The notes under the pieces: generated by a model
The model's database searches: none
What the model saw: only the letters and a program-made list of their open reading frames with translations
What the model was told of the DNA's origin: nothing
Source: a virus
DNA length: 49,121 nt
Direction: 5' to 3' (one strand)
IMG/VR virus record: IMGVR_UViG_3300027833_000075
Span: 1 to 49,121 of that record
In this document: piece by piece, positions 29,010-37,054 of the stretch
How the letters are laid out: every line of letters starts with the position of its first letter
Numbering within the stretch: the stretch's first letter is position 1
Made by a program: the position numbers and the translations under genes

Positions 29010-31148
29010 ATGACGTATTCAGTAAAAACGACAAACGAAGGTAGCACGATTACTGTCGCAACAGGTGAGGTAAGCACTAAATATGGTGTAGCACTTGTAG
29101 GCAGAAACGTATCAGGCTACGGTCAATTTTTCGTACAAAACACTTTATGGATGCTAGAGAACTTTGCTTCTACTAGTAGTCCAATTGCTAGAGGCGATTC
29201 AGCACTAGTAGGTCAACATTGGTATAACACCACAGACAACACCATGCGTGTATATGATGGCACAGTATGGAGAAGACAAACTCCTCTTATTGCTTCTTCG
29301 GCTCCGACATCAGACTTAGGTCAAGGCACTAGTTACTTCGATACAGTTGACAACAAAGAAAGAATTTATGACGGTACTACATGGCGTGATGTTTCATATC
29401 CTGGTACTGTTACTAGCAGATGGTCAGCAGAAAAAGGCGGATCTGCATACGGAACAAAATTTAGAACATTATACTTAACAGATAACACTTCAACTAAAAG
29501 AGCAGTTACGGCATTAGTTTATGTCAACGATGGTACTTCAGCTGGTTATACTACTAATGAAACCATTATGGCAATCTTTAGTGATTATCCAAACTTTACA
29601 TTAACATCAAGTTCGCTATCATCTAGTTATAGAGATAGTGAAAGTGCTCCGATTAACTTGTACGCTGAATTCAATGATCCACAAGGTATTGGTTTAGAAA
29701 TCAAACGTGGTATGAACTTAAGACGTGCATACAGTGATACATCTGTACCACTAGCAGACTTGGCTACATCGGCTACATCTGCAAATGCATTACTAGTTGG
29801 CTCGGACATTATATCGTCATCAAACTTCTTCCACACAGGAAGTTCGTCGATTGCTCCTACAAGTACAGATAGTGTTAACTTAGGTGAGTCGGCGGCAAGA
29901 TTCAATAATGCGTTCTTAGGTGGCGATATTGTATTAGGTGATTCAACATCAGGCCTCGCGGCTACTCATACTATTAGAGATGCAGGCGGACTTGCAACAT
30001 TGTCAGTTGGTACAACATCAAATCCTGTTGCTACACTTTATGTAGACGACATTCATATGTCAGGATCTATTATAGGCTTTGGCGCAGACACAATTGAAAC
30101 TATTGGTAGTTCAGGCAATCCAATGGATACAGCACACATTAGTAATGTGTCTGTAACTGCTACGCAGAATATTACTACTAATGGTATAAAAGGTTTTGAT
30201 TTAAAAGCAACAGATGGCACAGTTATTTTTGATGCTAGTACAGGTAACTTACAGAATACATCATTAAGTAACTCGTTAACAGACGGCGATGGTATAGCAA
30301 ACTTTTCATATAACGGTGGAGCGGCAACTTCTGTTGCAGTAGACAACACAGTTATTAGAACAACAGGTACGCAAACATTAGGTGGAGCAAAAACATTCAG
30401 TTCTGAAACTGCATTTACTTCAGGAATAGATTCTTCAACTGCAACTGTTAAGTTTGGTTCATTAAGTGATGGTGCTATTACTATTACTGCATTCGTTGAC
30501 GAAGACAACATGGCAACTAATAGTGCTACAATGGTTCCAACTCAACAATCAGTTAAAGCATACGTTGATGCCCAAGTGGCAGGCAAAGATAATACAGACG
30601 AAATAACAGAAGGTTCAACTAACTTGTACTTCACAAACGCAAGAGTGGATGCAAGACTTGTAGGTGATATTGCCCCAGCGGCAAATAACACTTCAGACCT
30701 AGGTACTTCAAGTAATAAGTATGCAAATGTTCACGCAACTACATTCCAAGGTGTTGCAACCTCGGCACAGTATGCGGATATGGCAGAAATATATTCTGCA
30801 GATGCAGACTATGAGCCAGGCACAGTTGTTAAAATTGGCGGTGAAGCAGAAATTACAATGACTACAGACCATGCAGACACAGACGTGTTTGGAGTTATAT
30901 CAACAGACCCTGCGTACTTAATGAATAGTGCGGCAGAAGGTTTACCAGTAGCATTGGCAGGAAGAGTACCTGTTAAAGTAATTGGAAAAATTAAGAAAGG
31001 ACAACGTTTAGTATCTAGTGATGTTCCAGGAATTGCATGGGCAAGTATGGAAGATGAGTATGACACAAGAGCCATTGTTGGCAGAAGTTTAGAAAATAAA
31101 GAAGATGGCGGCGAAGGAATCATAGAAGCTGTTATCGGTGTTAGATAG
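29010..31148 (+). CDS. Tail fibre-like protein
   Basis: This 712-aa protein looks like a fibre. Residues 45-130 have repeated WYNTTDNTMRVYDGTVWR / YFDTVDNKERIYDGTTWR units seen in phage fibres. The middle (240-570) is a Ser/Thr/Asn-rich beta-helix-like stretch with INLGESAARFNNAFLGGDI and YADMAEIYSADADYEPGTVV. The C-terminal ~120 residues (GTVVKIGGEAEITM; KKGQRLVSSDVPGIAW; IVGRSLENKEDGGEGIIEAVIG) form a compact domain common at the ends of marine phage fibres, probably for trimerisation or maturation. AGAGGA precedes the ATG. The stop codon's last base is the first base of the next late promoter. Receptor binding is plausible but not shown. Confidence 0.7.
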   Translation: MTYSVKTTNEGSTITVATGEVSTKYGVALVGRNVSGYGQFFVQNTLWMLENFASTSSPIARGDSALVGQHWYNTTDNTMRVYDGTVWRRQTPLIASSAPTSDLGQGTSYFDTVDNKERIYDGTTWRDVSYPGTVTSRWSAEKGGSAYGTKFRTLYLTDNTSTKRAVTALVYVNDGTSAGYTTNETIMAIFSDYPNFTLTSSSLSSSYRDSESAPINLYAEFNDPQGIGLEIKRGMNLRRAYSDTSVPLADLATSATSANALLVGSDIISSSNFFHTGSSSIAPTSTDSVNLGESAARFNNAFLGGDIVLGDSTSGLAATHTIRDAGGLATLSVGTTSNPVATLYVDDIHMSGSIIGFGADTIETIGSSGNPMDTAHISNVSVTATQNITTNGIKGFDLKATDGTVIFDASTGNLQNTSLSNSLTDGDGIANFSYNGGAATSVAVDNTVIRTTGTQTLGGAKTFSSETAFTSGIDSSTATVKFGSLSDGAITITAFVDEDNMATNSATMVPTQQSVKAYVDAQVAGKDNTDEITEGSTNLYFTNARVDARLVGDIAPAANNTSDLGTSSNKYANVHATTFQGVATSAQYADMAEIYSADADYEPGTVVKIGGEAEITMTTDHADTDVFGVISTDPAYLMNSAAEGLPVALAGRVPVKVIGKIKKGQRLVSSDVPGIAWASMEDEYDTRAIVGRSLENKEDGGEGIIEAVIGVR

Positions 31149-31155
31149 ATAAATA
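31148..31155 (+). promoter_or_regulatory. Late promoter GATAAATA (with leader)
   Basis: The octamer begins on the last base of the upstream stop codon, 35 nt before the ATG at 31183. Predicted +1 is at 31161, giving a 22-nt leader with TAGGAG (31171-31176). Confidence 0.75.
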
Positions 31156-31182
31156 TAAGTAAGAAACTAGTAGGAGTTTAAT

Positions 31183-32229
31183 ATGGCAAGTGGAAGCACT
31201 TTATCAGTATCCGGTGGATACACAATGACCCAAGTGGTTGCTGGCGACACTATCGATGATGCAGATTACGACGGAATGAAAAACAATGTCTACAGGCAGT
31301 TAAGTACTCCTGCTGATTATACATTGGGAACATACACAGCAAGTTCAATATACGGATACAACCAGTCAATAGGATCGCTTGATGCGGCGGCTGGAGAATT
31401 GGTCAGAGCAAGTAGTACAGACAATGGATATAAAAATTTACAAGACGAGATTCAAGCGGTAGGTACATTCCTTGGCTTGTCATTAAACAGCACTAGTACT
31501 TCAGACGAAGTAGCAGGTGGATCTATAACAGCAACAGACTGGTCAAACTTAATGTCAGATGTTAAAAGTTGTTTTGATGGAAGATTTAGTGTACCAGGTG
31601 GAAGTTTAACTTCTGAAGCATTAATATCTAATTCAAGAACATCAGGCTGGGGCAGTTCAGGAACACCAGAAGTAACACATGAATTTTCAGTAAACTTCTC
31701 AAATGAAGCACATGCTAGAGCATTCTTTAATGCAGGCGGCGAAGTTAATTTTACTGCGGCACGTTCAGGCGGAACATCAGGTTCTTCAGCAGGAACAATT
31801 GGATCACAGAATGCTAACTGGACAGCATTATTAAGTGCGATGGGTACTTTAACATTTAATTTAAACAATGTAGTAAGTTCAGGTTCAACAGGAACAAGTG
31901 CTGGTAAAGGCTTTTACGAACTAACTACTTCATATCAACAAGTATACATCAAGTATGGTTCTAGTTCATATGCAAGTAACTACTATCAATTAGTTGCTAA
32001 AGTTAACAGTACTACTAACCCAACTGCGATAACATTCAAAGCAACATTTAGAGATGACCACGCACTAGGCGATGGTATTGGAGCAGATGGTGTAGACGGA
32101 AACGCAGATGATACAGTTGGATACGTTGACAGTGTAGACGGTACAGTTTCAAGTACTGCTACAACAAAACGTGCGAACAACGGTATAGCATTAGCACAAC
32201 CAAGCTCAACTGCAATTTCAAATTTATAA
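31183..32229 (+). CDS. Putative virion/fibre-associated structural protein
   Basis: This 348-aa protein is rich in Ser, Thr, Gly and Asn and has low charge, like a secreted or virion-surface beta protein. Residues 15-60 (VVAGDTIDDADYDGMKNNVYRQL) resemble the start of structural proteins found beside fibre genes in marine T4-like phages. Later segments alternate beta strands and short Gly/Ser loops (EFSVNFSNEAHARAFFNAGGEVNFTAARSGG, ~165-195). It has its own late promoter and ribosome site and is closed by a strong terminator, so it forms a single-gene late unit. Function beyond the virion is not evident. Confidence 0.6.
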   Translation: MASGSTLSVSGGYTMTQVVAGDTIDDADYDGMKNNVYRQLSTPADYTLGTYTASSIYGYNQSIGSLDAAAGELVRASSTDNGYKNLQDEIQAVGTFLGLSLNSTSTSDEVAGGSITATDWSNLMSDVKSCFDGRFSVPGGSLTSEALISNSRTSGWGSSGTPEVTHEFSVNFSNEAHARAFFNAGGEVNFTAARSGGTSGSSAGTIGSQNANWTALLSAMGTLTFNLNNVVSSGSTGTSAGKGFYELTTSYQQVYIKYGSSSYASNYYQLVAKVNSTTNPTAITFKATFRDDHALGDGIGADGVDGNADDTVGYVDSVDGTVSSTATTKRANNGIALAQPSSTAISNL

Positions 32230-32240
32230 TTTAAAATTAC

Positions 32241-32277
32241 AAAAAAAATAAGCCAGTTCTAGTAGCTGGCTTTTTTT
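32241..32277 (+). terminator. Rho-independent terminator T1
   Basis: AGCCAG (32251-32256) pairs with CTGGCT (32266-32271), followed by seven T (32271-32277). The A-run at 32241-32248 could pair with the T-run. It closes the structural block, and a nearly identical copy lies at 32771-32796. Confidence 0.9.
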
Positions 32278-32292
32278 ATGGCTATAAATATA
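32252..32292 (+). repeat. Terminator plus late-promoter unit, copy 1
   Basis: GCCAGTT-N7-CTGGC, T7, ATGGCT and ATAAATATA follow in a row. The same order recurs at 32771-32812, so the DUF805 gene is flanked by direct repeats of a composite regulatory element. Confidence 0.75.
32283..32290 (+). promoter_or_regulatory. Late promoter TATAAATA for the DUF805 gene
   Basis: This is a perfect T4 late consensus octamer, 6 nt after the T1 T-run and 44 nt before the ATG at 32327. Predicted +1 is 32296, giving a 31-nt leader with AAGGAA. Confidence 0.8.
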
Positions 32293-32326
32293 TCTGTATA
32301 ACACATTTTGTTGTACAAGGAAATAT

Positions 32327-32752
32327 ATGAATATAATAAATCATTTTATTGATACAATGAAGACGGTGTTGGTCACAAGAGCAACAGATATTAACGGAAG
32401 GTCAGATAGACCAGAGTACTGGTGGTTCACACTATACGCATGTATAGTATTTGGATTATTAGCAGTAGTAGATTACTATGTAATAGGATTTACATTCTGG
32501 AGTATGTTAGAACCATTCGGAGAGATGAAAGAGGCTGGAGTGCTAGTAGCACTATTCACACTAGGAACACTAGTGCAAAGTATAACACTAACTGCAAGAA
32601 GATTACATGACAGAGGTCGTAGTGGTTGGTGGCAGTTAATGTTAATAGTACCAGGATTAAACTTTATAGTATTCTATTGGTTAGTAAGAAGTGCTAAAGA
32701 TACACCTGAAGCAAAGAAATATAAAAACCCTTACGGTAAATTACCTAAGTAA
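32327..32752 (+). CDS. DUF805 inner-membrane protein (YhaH-like)
   Basis: This 141-aa protein is predicted to sit in the host inner membrane. The DUF805 hallmarks are clear: GRSDRPEYWWF (24-34) before the first membrane span (about 34-57), a second span (70-88), the loop ARRLHDRGRSGWW (90-102), and a third span (103-121). Length is normal for the bacterial family (about 110-150 aa). DUF805 has no established biochemical role. The gene has its own late promoter and sits between two near-identical terminators, so it is insulated from virion and accessory genes, as expected of an acquired 'moron'. A late-acting membrane protein could affect lysis, superinfection or envelope stress; none is shown. 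Confidence 0.88.
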   Translation: MNIINHFIDTMKTVLVTRATDINGRSDRPEYWWFTLYACIVFGLLAVVDYYVIGFTFWSMLEPFGEMKEAGVLVALFTLGTLVQSITLTARRLHDRGRSGWWQLMLIVPGLNFIVFYWLVRSAKDTPEAKKYKNPYGKLPK

Positions 32753-32770
32753 GTTTTAAGAACATTAGGG

Positions 32771-32796
32771 GCCAGTTATGATTACTGGCTTTTTTT
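32771..32796 (+). terminator. Rho-independent terminator T2
   Basis: GCCAGT (32771-32776) pairs perfectly with ACTGGC (32784-32789) across a 7-nt loop, followed by seven T (32790-32796). Stem, loop size and T-run match T1. Confidence 0.9.
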
Positions 32797-32802
32797 GTGG
32801 TT

Positions 32803-32810
32803 GATAAATA
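32803..32810 (+). promoter_or_regulatory. Late promoter GATAAATA, leaderless arrangement, start of accessory cluster
   Basis: The octamer begins 6 nt after terminator T2 and exactly 13 nt before the ATG at 32816. Read-through from upstream is blocked by T2, so translation of the next gene most likely relies on a leaderless message. Confidence 0.85.
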
Positions 32811-32815
32811 TAGAT

Positions 32816-33184
32816 ATGACTTCTAAACTAACTAAAGCATTAGAGTTTTCAAATTATAGATTAACTCTAAACATACAGCAAAATGCACTTCGATCCAAAG
32901 TGCAAACATTATTAAGTTACAGTACTAACGGAGGCACATTCGAGATATCTCAAATGCTTATTTCGTTTGTACAAACATTAATAACACAAGGACACAGTAA
33001 AGCAGTACTACTAGATGTGTATAATAACCCAGTCGAAATTGTCGGACTAGACGACTTCCTAGATGAAATTTTATCAAGATACTTTGAAGCAACAAACGAA
33101 TATCACGCAGAATATTCTAAGATAAAGAAAAGCAGAAAAGTACATAAGTTGGTAGATTTGGAACTCGATGACAACTCCAAGTAA
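32816..33184 (+). CDS. Conserved hypothetical protein of marine T4-like phages
   Basis: This 122-aa protein is helical and of unknown function. The central pattern FSNYRLTLNIQQNALRSKVQTLL, then GGTFEISQMLISFVQTLI, then KAVLLDVYNNPVEIVGLDDFLDEILSRYFEATNEYHAEY resembles a small protein frequent in marine T4-like phages. The start at 32816 is preferred over an in-frame start at 32795 because the latter lies in the T2 T-run and promoter. The gene overlaps the following glycosyltransferase by 17 nt. It is the first gene of the accessory cluster and is predicted to be read from a leaderless late mRNA. Confidence 0.65.
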   Translation: MTSKLTKALEFSNYRLTLNIQQNALRSKVQTLLSYSTNGGTFEISQMLISFVQTLITQGHSKAVLLDVYNNPVEIVGLDDFLDEILSRYFEATNEYHAEYSKIKKSRKVHKLVDLELDDNSK

Positions 33185-34064
33185 AGGTATATTAATATTT
33201 GCTCATAACAATGAGGAGATAGATTACCTAAAATTAGCAACTATAAACGCATACTATATCAAGGAGAATTTAGGTATAGATAACATTACGGTTGTTACAA
33301 ATCAATTTAGTTACGATTATAACTTAGATGAAATGGGGTATGATTTTATACACAATGCTATATCAAATATTATTATAACAAGTAAAGATAAAGCATTTAA
33401 GAATATTAACAGACGCTCATACAAAGATACAAGTCACAAAAGTACATCACTGCCGTTTTATAATATAGATAGATGTGATGCTTATGACCTAAGTCCATAC
33501 GATGAAACTATACTCATTGATGCTGATTATTTAATTATGAGTGATTCATTAAATCAGTGTTGGGGACACGACAACGAACTAATGATGAACTGGAACTACG
33601 AAGACATAATGTCAGAACGTAATGACGAATCATTAAAACGTTTAAGTCCTGTGGGCATAACAATGTATTGGGCTACAGTGGTATACTTTAAAAAGTCTAA
33701 CTATGCACAACAATTTTTTAATACGGTACGACATGTGAGAGACAACACACAATACTATCAAGAATTATACAGATGGCCCGGAGGCTTATATCGTAATGAC
33801 TATAGTTTTAGTGTAGCCGCACACATGCTGTCTGGGTTTGTAGAGAAAGGAGTTCCGCAACTACCTGTGCCTGCACTCTACAAAACATTTGACACCGACG
33901 ATGTTCATTCTTCTCCAGAGAAAAATGAATTACTATTCTACTTAGAGAAGCCAAAAAGTTTAGGCGACTTTATGTTATGTAGATGGCGCGGTATAGATAT
34001 TCATGTTATGAATAAGTGGGCGATAAACAGAGTAAGCAAGGAGTTACTAAGCCATGTCATCTGA
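33168..34064 (+). CDS. GT-A-fold glycosyltransferase-like protein 1
   Basis: This 298-aa protein is probably a nucleotide-sugar-dependent transferase acting in the cytoplasm. An N-terminal beta strand and turn (GILIFAHNNEEIDYLKLA, 7-24) is followed by SPYDETILIDADYLI (109-123), whose D-A-D at 118-120 fits the metal-binding DxD motif of GT-A (GT8-like) enzymes. A downstream segment (AATVVYFKKSNYAQQFF-like; YSFSVAAHML) fits the acceptor side. It is clearly paralogous to the protein at 34551, sharing the (S/T)PYDET(I/V)xxDxDxL block. It overlaps genes on both sides. Donor and acceptor sugars cannot be read from the sequence. Confidence 0.7.
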   Translation: MTTPSKGILIFAHNNEEIDYLKLATINAYYIKENLGIDNITVVTNQFSYDYNLDEMGYDFIHNAISNIIITSKDKAFKNINRRSYKDTSHKSTSLPFYNIDRCDAYDLSPYDETILIDADYLIMSDSLNQCWGHDNELMMNWNYEDIMSERNDESLKRLSPVGITMYWATVVYFKKSNYAQQFFNTVRHVRDNTQYYQELYRWPGGLYRNDYSFSVAAHMLSGFVEKGVPQLPVPALYKTFDTDDVHSSPEKNELLFYLEKPKSLGDFMLCRWRGIDIHVMNKWAINRVSKELLSHVI

Positions 34065-34212
34065 AGACAAAGACTTTAGGAAGAAGCAACAAGATTTGAC
34101 AGAATTAAACAGTGATGGAAACCGTCAACGTGGTCGTTACGGAGAAGATGAAAGTCACCTTAAACCAGAGAAGGATGAAGAAGATAGCAAAGAAAACACC
34201 AAAAGTAGGTGA
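34054..34212 (+). CDS. Small highly charged protein, unknown
   Basis: This 52-codon frame begins at an ATG overlapping the end of the previous gene and has AAGGAG 9 nt upstream, the best ribosome site in this stretch. The product is almost entirely charged and polar (SSEDKDFRKKQQDL; EKDEEDSKENTK) and probably disordered. It overlaps the next gene out of frame by 65 nt. Strong initiation signals support it; the low-complexity product and overlap argue for caution. Confidence 0.5.
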   Translation: MSSEDKDFRKKQQDLTELNSDGNRQRGRYGEDESHLKPEKDEEDSKENTKSR

Positions 34213-34354
34213 CCAAATTGAACATACCTGTACACTAAACGGTACGTTCGAAGGCAAAGTAGTACAATTATTGTCAATGCAGTTTGTATATGAAACAGCA
34301 AAAGGCGATAGGCGTTTCTGCATGTTCAGAGAACAATGGAAATTTAAAGAATGA
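34148..34354 (+). CDS. Small beta-rich hypothetical protein
   Basis: This 68-aa protein is of unknown function. After a basic leader (MKVTLNQRRMKKIAKK) comes VGDQIEHTCTLNGTFEGKVVQLLSMQFVYETAKG and RRFCMFREQWKF, a pattern expected of a small SH3-like beta barrel that occurs in marine phages. The start is uncertain: 34148 has GGAG 3 nt upstream, while 34175 has AGAAGG directly abutting the ATG; earlier in-frame GTG/ATG at 34112/34115 lack any ribosome site. It overlaps the next start by 4 nt. Confidence 0.6.
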   Translation: MKVTLNQRRMKKIAKKTPKVGDQIEHTCTLNGTFEGKVVQLLSMQFVYETAKGDRRFCMFREQWKFKE

Positions 34355-34554
34355 ACTTACGAGAAAAGTTAGATAAAAGAATGGATCAAATACAATCATG
34401 GATGGAAAGTAATTACCATTTGGATCATCCACAAGAAGTAATTGATCTCATAGACAAAGTTACGTTTGCCTGGGAAGTACTAAGCGAAGAGGACCGTGAT
34501 TACATACACGGTTGTCAGTATGCCATAGAAGAAAAAATGGAATGGAATGTATGA
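34351..34554 (+). CDS. Small helical hypothetical protein
   Basis: This 67-aa acidic, helical protein (LREKLDKRMDQIQSWME; HPQEVIDLIDKVTFAWEVLSEEDRDYIHGCQYAIEEKMEWNV) resembles small proteins common in marine T4-like phages; no function is known. It is translationally coupled on both sides: 4-nt overlap with the previous gene and ATGA overlap with the following glycosyltransferase. Confidence 0.65.
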   Translation: MNLREKLDKRMDQIQSWMESNYHLDHPQEVIDLIDKVTFAWEVLSEEDRDYIHGCQYAIEEKMEWNV

Positions 34555-35414
34555 GTAAAGGCTACATAGTGATTGCACAAAACAATGGCACTGTAGATTA
34601 TTTACAGCAGGCATATGCACTCGCTATGAATTTAAAGTTAACACAGGGCGATGTAAGTAATCTAACGGTATGTGTAGATGCCAGTACTAAAAAACTTATT
34701 ACTGCAAAACACAAAAAAGTATTTGACCATATTGTAGATATTCCGTGGGAGGATGACTCCAAAGACAAAGACTGGAAAATTAATAATAAGTGGAAATACT
34801 ATTACATGACTCCGTATGACGAAACAGTTATACTAGACACTGACATGTTGTTCCCTACAGATGTTAGCCAGTGGTGGGATATCTTACAGCAAAAAGATAT
34901 ATGGGCATGTACTAATGTAAAAACATATAGACAAGAATTGATACACGACATGCATTATAGAAAGACACTAAAACTAAATGACATGCCTAATGTATATACT
35001 GCATTTTTTTATTTTAAAAAGTCAGATCTTGCTACAGAGTTTTTTAAGATGGTAGAGATTATATTCCAAAATTGGGAACGTATGTATTTTAAATATATGC
35101 CAAAAGGAAAACCTGATTGGCTAAGTGCTGACGTGGCGTTCAGTCTTGCAATAGATATTTTAGGAATATCAGATAAGTGTACAGCAGACCATATGACAGA
35201 ACTTCCTACATTCATCCATATGAAAAGCGAAATACAAAATATACCTACGAGCTTAGTGTATGATGATTGGACTGAGACTTTACCTACATATTATAAATCT
35301 TATAAGGATTTCAAGATAGGAAATTTCCAAATAACACATCCGTTTCACTATGTTTCTAAGGAATGGTTAACAACAGATATGGTTGCTCAATTAGAAAGTG
35401 ACTACCTTAAATAG
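34551..35414 (+). CDS. GT-A-fold glycosyltransferase-like protein 2
   Basis: This 287-aa protein is likely a nucleotide-sugar transferase. It has YIVIAQNNGTVDYLQQAYALA (5-25) and TPYDETVILDTDMLFP (87-102), with D-T-D (96-98) as the probable metal-binding DxD. YTAFFYFKKSDLATEFF and WLSADVAFSLAIDILG align with the acceptor-side region of the paralogue at 33168. The start at 34551 overlaps the upstream stop (ATGA); an upstream in-frame ATG at 34512 would add 13 residues that merely read through the previous gene. Two diverged copies in one operon suggest sequential sugar additions. Confidence 0.7.
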   Translation: MSKGYIVIAQNNGTVDYLQQAYALAMNLKLTQGDVSNLTVCVDASTKKLITAKHKKVFDHIVDIPWEDDSKDKDWKINNKWKYYYMTPYDETVILDTDMLFPTDVSQWWDILQQKDIWACTNVKTYRQELIHDMHYRKTLKLNDMPNVYTAFFYFKKSDLATEFFKMVEIIFQNWERMYFKYMPKGKPDWLSADVAFSLAIDILGISDKCTADHMTELPTFIHMKSEIQNIPTSLVYDDWTETLPTYYKSYKDFKIGNFQITHPFHYVSKEWLTTDMVAQLESDYLK

Positions 35415-35423
35415 GACACAATT

Positions 35424-36032
35424 ATGACTCCAGGTGAAAGATTAGCATTACTTAAAAAAGAACAAGGCAGTCTTGCCAAAGTAATGGCACATGAAAACGA
35501 CACCACATATATGATATACACCGATGACGGAGATATTGTGTATAAGAGTACTAAACTTCCTGTTGAAGAAACGATAGGTGAAAATTATCTTGCAAAATTT
35601 AAGTCTATTGACTGCAAGATGATTGACGAAAATAAAAAAGGCATGGGTCAGTTCAGTATAGAAAAAGATGAACATGATGTATGTCACATAGTATTAAAAA
35701 CATACGAAATTGATAAAGTTACTACAGCAGGAAACTTTTTGACTGAAGTTACATCTGGTGCCGCGAATGTTTTTGATGTAAAAGTATCATTAACTGAAAA
35801 CGATATTACTGTTACAATACATGCTAACACAATCAAAAAGAACAAAACTACACACAATTTAAAAATATATGCAACAGAAAAAGGCGATCCGCATTTTATA
35901 ATAGAGCAATTTTTAATAGACGGCAATGCTTTACATAAAAATAAAACTGTTACATTACCTCACTCACTTACTGATATTACCGACATTAGTATATATACCT
36001 CCAAAATATATGATAAATACGTTAGAGTATAA
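35424..36032 (+). CDS. Hypothetical beta-rich protein
   Basis: This 202-aa protein was not recognised. It begins with a short helix (TPGERLALLKKEQGSLAKVMA), followed by alternating beta strands (TYMIYTDDGDIVYKS; CHIVLKTYEID; FDVKVSLTENDITVTIHANTI; HNLKIYATEKG; ISIYTSKIYDKYVRV), suggesting a small beta-sandwich or carbohydrate-binding-like fold. It lies between two glycosyltransferase-like genes, 9 nt after the first, which may point to glycan work, but this is only context. A late promoter for the next gene is embedded in its last codons. Confidence 0.6.
   Translation: MTPGERLALLKKEQGSLAKVMAHENDTTYMIYTDDGDIVYKSTKLPVEETIGENYLAKFKSIDCKMIDENKKGMGQFSIEKDEHDVCHIVLKTYEIDKVTTAGNFLTEVTSGAANVFDVKVSLTENDITVTIHANTIKKNKTTHNLKIYATEKGDPHFIIEQFLIDGNALHKNKTVTLPHSLTDITDISIYTSKIYDKYVRV
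36012..36019 (+). promoter_or_regulatory. Late promoter GATAAATA inside the end of the upstream gene
   Basis: The octamer starts 44 nt before the ATG at 36056; predicted +1 is 36025, giving a 31-nt leader. Its overlap with coding sequence lowers certainty, but the match is exact and the position is right. Confidence 0.65.
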
Positions 36033-36055
36033 ACACACTAACACAGGATAAATCC

Positions 36056-37051
36056 ATGGCTAAGATAGATGTAACGGAACTAGATATATTTTATATCAGT
36101 TATGACGAGCCTAATGCTGAAGAACACTGGGCAGACTTGCTTAACAAAGTACCGTGGGCCAAACGAGTTCATGGTGTTACTGGCTTCGATGCCGCACATA
36201 AGGCATGTGCAAACCAATCAGAAACAGATCGCTTTATCACAGTAGACGGTGATAACATTGTTATGGACGACTTCTTTGAACAAGTATTAGATGTACCAGA
36301 AACAGACCACGATGGCAACGACATAAGCAAGTGCATCTTTAGTTGGAATGCTAAAAACATTCTCAACGGATTAGTATACGGTAATGGTGGACTAAAGTGT
36401 TGGCCCACTGAATATACTAAAAGTATTAACACACATGAAGCCGCACAAGATGGCGAAGGTATGGAGTTTTGTTGGAAGTTAGATTACATACAACTTAACG
36501 ATACGTTTAGTGAAGTACATCAAACAGCAAGTCCTTTCCAAGCCTTTAGAGCTGGATTCAGGGAAGGTGTTAAAATGAGTACAGACCAGGGTGCAAGAGT
36601 AAAGCCCGATGAGTTTAAAGAAAAGATTTGGTGGCAAAACTATAACAGATTACAAACATGGTGCAATATTGGCAGTGATGTAGAGAATGGCTTATGGGCC
36701 ATATATGGAGCAAGGCTTGGTTGTCAAATGACTGTACTAACTGACTGGGACACTAATTTAATCAGTGACTACGATTGGTTTAGTGACTTCTTTAATAATA
36801 AAGTACTGCCACGTTTTCCAGGAGATACTGTTTGCCCTTACACTAAAGTAACATTTAATCCTGAAATGTTAGAAATCGCTATAAAAGATATTGGCGTAAC
36901 ATTAAATGATGAAATAAATGAGATGATGCTTTTCAATCCAGATCCTAACATGTGTAAATTTTTTAAGAAAACTTTTGTGAATCCAAAACGTTGGGGTGCT
37001 ATGATTAGAGAAAAACAAATACAAGAACTATTAGAAAAAGGGTTAATGTAA
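36056..37051 (+). CDS. GT-A-like glycosyltransferase family protein 3
   Basis: This 331-aa protein is a probable glycosyltransferase of a type seen in marine viruses. IDVTELDIFYISYDEPNAEEHWADLL (4-29) is followed by RFITVDGDNIVMDDFFEQV (59-77), where D-G-D (64-66) is a candidate DxD metal site. Later regions include NILNGLVYGNGGLKCWP, FQAFRAGFREGVKM and GLWAIYGARLG, which recur in this family. It is not closely similar to the pair at 33168 and 34551. It has its own late promoter and a weak AGGA ribosome site. Substrate unknown. Confidence 0.65.
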   Translation: MAKIDVTELDIFYISYDEPNAEEHWADLLNKVPWAKRVHGVTGFDAAHKACANQSETDRFITVDGDNIVMDDFFEQVLDVPETDHDGNDISKCIFSWNAKNILNGLVYGNGGLKCWPTEYTKSINTHEAAQDGEGMEFCWKLDYIQLNDTFSEVHQTASPFQAFRAGFREGVKMSTDQGARVKPDEFKEKIWWQNYNRLQTWCNIGSDVENGLWAIYGARLGCQMTVLTDWDTNLISDYDWFSDFFNNKVLPRFPGDTVCPYTKVTFNPEMLEIAIKDIGVTLNDEINEMMLFNPDPNMCKFFKKTFVNPKRWGAMIREKQIQELLEKGLM

Positions 37052-37054
37052 CTA

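Larger units (their letters stand above)
32771..32812 (+). repeat. Terminator plus late-promoter unit, copy 2
   Basis: GCCAGTT-N7-CTGGC, T7, GTGGTTG and ATAAATATA follow in a row. It is the partner of the unit at 32252-32292; arms and T-run are identical and the rest differs at few positions. Confidence 0.75.

Noticed and set aside
32422-32610. 62-codon plus-strand frame within the DUF805 gene
   Set aside because: It is in another frame of a gene with clear family motifs.
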